DNA of 64,000 nt, from NCBI GenBank assembly GCA_959607825.1, contig CAUHNW010000016.1, forward strand, positions 15,731 through 79,730, given 5' to 3'. Every line of letters begins with the position of its first letter. The stretch's first letter is position 1. Source of the stretch: HGM13006 sp900757695 (GTDB lineage: Bacteria; Bacillota; Clostridia; Oscillospirales; Oscillospiraceae). Positions 60,708 through 64,000 of the stretch are shown here, piece after piece. The notes beneath the pieces were generated by a model. The model was given only the letters and a program-made list of their open reading frames with translations, made no database searches and was not told where the DNA came from. The position numbers and the translations under genes were made by a program.

Positions 60708-61280
60708 TCACGCAAATACGTCCGGCATCCGCAGCGCTTCCGGAAGCTCCCAGGCGCTTTTCAGCGGAGCCGGTGCTTCTGCCCCGCCGCCAAGGGAGCG
60801 GTACAGATAAGATACGCCGTGCCACCGGCCCAGCTTATATCCGAAATCCGGCAAAACTCCGCCGATCTCAAAGCCAAGCTTTTTGTGAAAGGCCATGCTT
60901 GGCGCATTGGGGACCGTGATGACTGCACAGACATTTCTGACCCCCTGCGCCCGGAGCATAGAGAGCAGCTTTTCATAGAGCAGGGTTCCGATATGCCCAT
61001 GGCGCACATCCTTCCGCACATAGACGGAGCTTTCCACCGTCCAGCCGTATGCGGCCCGTTGATGGAAGGGGTGCGCATAGGCGTAGCCCAGAAGCCTTCC
61101 ATCCTCCTCCGCCACCAGATAGGGGAACCGGGAAAGGATCTCCGCAATTCTTTCGGCAAATTCCGCCTCCGTGGGCACCTCTGTTTCAAAGGTGATGGAG
61201 GTTTCCTCCACATAGGGGCGATAGATTTCCAGCAGCCCCGCCGCATCCTGCACCGTGGCCATACGAATCAGCATTGACAT
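60708..61280 (-). CDS. GNAT acetyltransferase, phosphinothricin acetyltransferase-like
   Basis: A 190-residue N-acetyltransferase. The opening (IYRPYVEETSITFETEVPT) is characteristic of the PAT/YncA group, and VYVRKDVRHGHIGTLLYEKL is the acetyl-CoA loop. Members acetylate phosphinothricin, methionine sulfone or other small amines; the natural substrate is usually unknown. The ATG at 61280 follows AGGAAG. It lies 40 bases after prfB on the same strand and may share its transcript. Confidence 0.9.
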   Translation of the reverse strand: MSMLIRMATVQDAAGLLEIYRPYVEETSITFETEVPTEAEFAERIAEILSRFPYLVAEEDGRLLGYAYAHPFHQRAAYGWTVESSVYVRKDVRHGHIGTLLYEKLLSMLRAQGVRNVCAVITVPNAPSMAFHKKLGFEIGGVLPDFGYKLGRWHGVSYLYRSLGGGAEAPAPLKSAWELPEALRMPDVFA

Positions 61281-61320
61281 CTTCTGCACTTCCTGTAGGC
61301 GGGGTATGACGCCCAACGAA

Positions 61321-62451
61321 TTACTTCTGCACCCAGTTGCCTGTGGCGGCACAGGTCAGGTAGCTGTTGATAAAGGGATCCAGATCGCCATCCATCACGC
61401 CATTGACATTGGAGGTCTCGCAGCCGGTTCTGGTGTCCTTTACCAGCGTATAGGGCATAAATACATAGTTGCGGATCTGGCTGCCCCACTCGATCTTCTG
61501 CTGAACGCCCTTGATATCCGAGATCTTATCCAAATGCTCCCGCTCCTTGATCTCCACCAGCTTGGACCTGAGCATCTTCATACAGTTGTCCCGGTTCTGG
61601 AACTGGCTCCGCTCCGTCTGGCAGGAGACCACGATGCCGGTGGGCTTATGGATCAGGCGAACCGCAGAGGACGTCTTATTGATGTGCTGTCCACCTGCAC
61701 CGGAGGAACGATACACCTGCATCTCGATGTCCTCCGGCCGAATCTCCACATCGTTGGCATCATCATCAATCTCCGGAATCACCTCAATGGCCGCAAAGGA
61801 GGTCTGGCGCCGGGCATTGGAATCAAAGGGAGAAACACGAACCAGACGATGTACACCGTTCTCCCCCTTCAGAAAGCCGTAGGCATTGGGGCCTTCAATG
61901 AGGATGTCGGCGCTCTTCAGTCCGGCCTCATCGCCCTCCAGATAGTCCATGATCTTATAGGTAAACCCGTGGCGCTCGGCCCAGCGGGTATACATCCGGT
62001 AGAGCATCTGGCACCAGTCCTGGGCCTCGGTACCGCCTGCACCTGCGTGGAAGCTCATCAGCGCATTGTTGGCATCGTACTCGCCGGTGAGCAGCGTCTC
62101 CAGCCGTGCCTCTTCCATTTCCTTTTCCAGTGCGGCATAACCCTCTTCCAGCTCCGGCAGCAGGGAATCATCATCCTCTTCCACCGCCATCTCGCACAGT
62201 ACCAAAAGATCCTCCCGGTCTGCACACATTTTTTCATAGGAGCTGATCTTGTTTTCCAGCAGCCGGGTCTGCTTTGTCACCTTCTGGGAGTTGGCCGCAT
62301 CATTCCAGAAGCCCTCGGATGCTGCCATGGCATGGAGCCGTTCCAGCTCTTCTCTTGCAGCCTCCAGCCCCAGAGACTCTCCCAGCGCTTTGAGCTTGGG
62401 CTCCAAGTCCCCAAGCCTTACCTTGTATTCATCAAATTCAATTCTAGCCAT
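61321..62451 (-). CDS. prfB: Peptide chain release factor 2
   Basis: A 376-residue release factor for UAA and UGA. The SPF tripeptide that reads the stop codon is present (VRVSPFDSNARRQTSF), as is the catalytic GGQ loop (SSGAGGQHINKTSSAV). The gene is open from an ATG at 62451 to the end: the usual early in-frame UGA with a programmed +1 frameshift after about 25 codons is absent, the corresponding stretch (GESLGLEAARE) being read straight through. The ribosome site (AAAGTGG) is weak. RF2 level must therefore be set some other way. Confidence 0.96.
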   Translation of the reverse strand: MARIEFDEYKVRLGDLEPKLKALGESLGLEAAREELERLHAMAASEGFWNDAANSQKVTKQTRLLENKISSYEKMCADREDLLVLCEMAVEEDDDSLLPELEEGYAALEKEMEEARLETLLTGEYDANNALMSFHAGAGGTEAQDWCQMLYRMYTRWAERHGFTYKIMDYLEGDEAGLKSADILIEGPNAYGFLKGENGVHRLVRVSPFDSNARRQTSFAAIEVIPEIDDDANDVEIRPEDIEMQVYRSSGAGGQHINKTSSAVRLIHKPTGIVVSCQTERSQFQNRDNCMKMLRSKLVEIKEREHLDKISDIKGVQQKIEWGSQIRNYVFMPYTLVKDTRTGCETSNVNGVMDGDLDPFINSYLTCAATGNWVQK

Positions 62452-62541
62452 ACATCAAACCACTTTCGTATAAATTCCAAAATCACGTCCTCTCATTATA
62501 CAGGAAATTCTTCTGGATGTAAAGCCTTTTGGGGCGTGCCC

Positions 62542-62604
62542 TCAGCGCTGGCTGACGGCATATTCCTCATCGGCAAATATCATTTCATCAATGTCCGGTG
62601 CCAT
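62542..62604 (-). CDS. Possible 20-residue acidic peptide
   Basis: MAPDIDEMIFADEEYAVSQR, with GGGAGGGAAG well placed before the ATG. It lies in the gap before prfB. It may be a remnant or a leader; no family recognised. The rest of 62452-62681 shows nothing. Confidence 0.3.
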   Translation of the reverse strand: MAPDIDEMIFADEEYAVSQR

Positions 62605-62681
62605 GCTCTTCCCTCCCCCGCAATGATAGCTACCAACTATCTTATGCGGACATCCGGAAAAAGATGCATGCTTTTCGGATA

Positions 62682-63338
62682 TCATTTCAGCGCATCCAGC
62701 CCCGCCAGCCCCAGGAGCCGCACTTTGGCGATCCGCTGAAATACCGCCATCACACGTCCTACCCCCAGCATGGACAGCACCGTTCCCAGCCCCACGCCCA
62801 AAAGCACATGGCCAAAGGCAGCGCCAATGACCAGCGAGCAGGTCACACAGCCCAAGTCAAAGCAGTTCTTGCACAGCCCCAGCTCCTTCCCCGTCCGCAT
62901 GGAAATGCTGTGCACGATGCCATCCCCGGGGTTCGGCACCAGCATCATATCCACCGTCATGGATGCACCAACCCCCGTCAGCAGGATTCCCAGCGCCAGC
63001 ACCATCAGATCCGTAGGCAGCCAGCCGCTGTGGTAATGGATCAAATTCTGAAACAGCCCCATAAACCGGGTGAAAATGATGCTCACAAGCACCTGCAAAA
63101 TGTCTGCCCAGCTTCTGTTTTTTCCCTTTATCACAAGCTGCACTGCCACAAAGGAGCAATAAAACAGCAGGGTCAGGTCCGCAAACTTCAATCCGGTTCC
63201 CCGGCTGATGGTGTAGGGCACCGAAACGATGGCTGATGCGCCCTGCCCCGACAGTGTTGTCAGCGTGATCCCCAGTGCCAGCAGCGTCATTCCCGACAGA
63301 TAGATCCCCATGCGCCAAATTTTCTCTCTACTCACCAC
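62682..63338 (-). CDS. YczE/YitT-like integral membrane protein
   Basis: A 218-residue protein with about five membrane segments, beginning from GTG at 63338 (or 63335) after AGGGGG. The arrangement, with GLFQNLIHYHSG and MMLVPNPGDGIVH in loops, matches the YczE/YyaS group related to YitT proteins. Their function is poorly known; a transport or membrane homeostasis role has been suggested. Two Cys in CKNCFDLGC near 165 are notable. Monocistronic as far as can be seen. Confidence 0.82.
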   Translation of the reverse strand: MVSREKIWRMGIYLSGMTLLALGITLTTLSGQGASAIVSVPYTISRGTGLKFADLTLLFYCSFVAVQLVIKGKNRSWADILQVLVSIIFTRFMGLFQNLIHYHSGWLPTDLMVLALGILLTGVGASMTVDMMLVPNPGDGIVHSISMRTGKELGLCKNCFDLGCVTCSLVIGAAFGHVLLGVGLGTVLSMLGVGRVMAVFQRIAKVRLLGLAGLDALK

Positions 63339-63450
63339 AGCCGTGCCCCCTATTCCGGATTACTATACCACAACCCATCAGCCGTGTAAATGGGCGCATT
63401 TTCCCGGCACCGACATCGAAAAAACATTATTTTCTCAGGTTGGATTGTAA

Positions 63451-63897
63451 TTACAGCTCCTTAGCGTGCTTTGCTGCATAGCTGACCGCCATGGCGCTGC
63501 CCAGAGAGTGGCTCCCGATGTACCATTCCGTGATTTCCGGATGCGCCTGCTGTAGTCCGTCCGCCGCATTGGGAGAGAGTACCGCCAGATTGCCGGGCAT
63601 CTTCACCAGCCCGCAGAGAATCCCGTTTTCGGCAAAGGCACGCATCAGCGGCGCATAGGCGGTATCTTCTACCATGCCGCCGGGATAGAAAATAAGTCCC
63701 GCCGTGGGCTCTCCCGGAAGGAACCATGTTACACTGCCGTCCTGCTCTACTTGTATCCCATCCTCTTGAACCGCCATAGCCTCAACCGCCAGATCACTTG
63801 CGTGGTAGTAGTCGGACAGATAGGCATCCCCGCCGATCAATACGGCAAGGATCATCACAGCCAGTACGGCAAGCAGGATCTTCATTCGTTTCTTCAT
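63451..63897 (-). pseudogene. C-terminally truncated alpha/beta hydrolase
   Basis: A 148-residue product with a signal-anchor (about 5-25), LIFYPGGMVEDTAYAPLM and a nucleophile-elbow region ending SHSLGSAMAVSYAAKHAKEL. Intact relatives continue for roughly another 90 residues with the Asp and His of the triad; here a TAA cuts the reading frame and the following sequence (63360-63450) does not look like the missing part in any frame. The elbow also reads SHSLG where GHSLG is usual. GGAGG precedes the ATG. Most likely a decayed gene. 63898-64000 holds only a small hairpin (CGCC-AAAAAAA-GGCG) and no gene start. Confidence 0.65.
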
Positions 63898-64000
63898 GTT
63901 GTGTCCTCCAGTGCTGTTGTGTCTATTATCATTAGACTGTCATAAGTTACTGTTCACGTGTTCGCCAAAAAAAGGCGCAATAACCCCTTAGTACTACATA

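Noticed and set aside
1..64000. CRISPR arrays, insertion sequences, prophage, rRNA and tRNA genes
   Set aside because: No regularly spaced direct repeats, transposase or integrase motifs, or tRNA/rRNA-like stretches were found by eye; a short or diverged tRNA could be missed without a covariance search.

Overview
The window looks like chromosome of an anaerobic, spore-forming, Gram-positive gut Firmicute, most like the Oscillospiraceae (Flavonifractor, Intestinimonas or Oscillibacter relatives). The evidence is three sporulation genes (spoIIE, spoIIID, spoIID), a complete Rnf complex, lipoprotein-type ABC binding proteins, strong AGGAGG ribosome sites and a fairly high GC content. The genus is inference; no rRNA or tRNA gene was found to settle it. 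Long antisense reading frames are common because of codon bias and are not reported as genes.

Layout. 1-5.9 kb is housekeeping: a partial CYTH protein, spoIIE, an RmlD-like reductase, a small basic protein and ftsH. 6-23.7 kb is the most unusual stretch: a ferredoxin-flavoprotein reductase, spoIIID, two LysR regulators, an alpha/beta hydrolase, an MFS transporter, a large FMN/FeS/FAD old-yellow-enzyme-type reductase, two solute-binding lipoproteins without permeases, a beta-helix protein, a low-molecular-weight phosphatase, an AraC regulator and a second flavoprotein reductase. It reads as a regulated island for importing and reducing one or more organic compounds (steroid, enoate, polyphenol or similar; substrate unknown). 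23.8-27.9 kb holds a citrate synthase, a decayed gene region, a TetR regulator and a short-chain dehydrogenase. 28-31.7 kb has a glycine riboswitch in front of an alanine/glycine symporter, then a second ferredoxin-flavoprotein reductase. 32-38.7 kb has two convergent MATE exporters, a membrane sulfatase-like protein and an acyltransferase/zinc-ribbon membrane pair.

38.7-41.7 kb is an amino acid ABC importer under a lysine riboswitch, so its substrate is probably lysine. 41.8-47.1 kb holds a Cys-rich hypothetical, a fourth flavoprotein reductase, an orphan holin-like protein, nicotinate phosphoribosyltransferase and a lipoprotein. 47.1-49.8 kb is iron uptake: a FeoA-FeoB fusion and a 50-residue Cys-rich membrane partner, with a perfect 30-bp palindrome over the promoter. 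49.9-52.4 kb is a second amino acid ABC importer. 52.5-57.6 kb is rnfCDGEAB. 57.7-63.9 kb holds a second citrate synthase, spoIID, secG, a GNAT acetyltransferase, prfB (no programmed frameshift), a YczE-like membrane protein and a truncated hydrolase.

How the parts fit: Rnf links reduced ferredoxin to NADH and an ion gradient, and the ferredoxin-domain flavoproteins are plausible users of low-potential electrons, suggesting a metabolism in which organic acceptors are reduced as electron sinks. Amino acid uptake (lysine, glycine/alanine and an unassigned polar amino acid) would feed fermentation. These links are inference from gene content.
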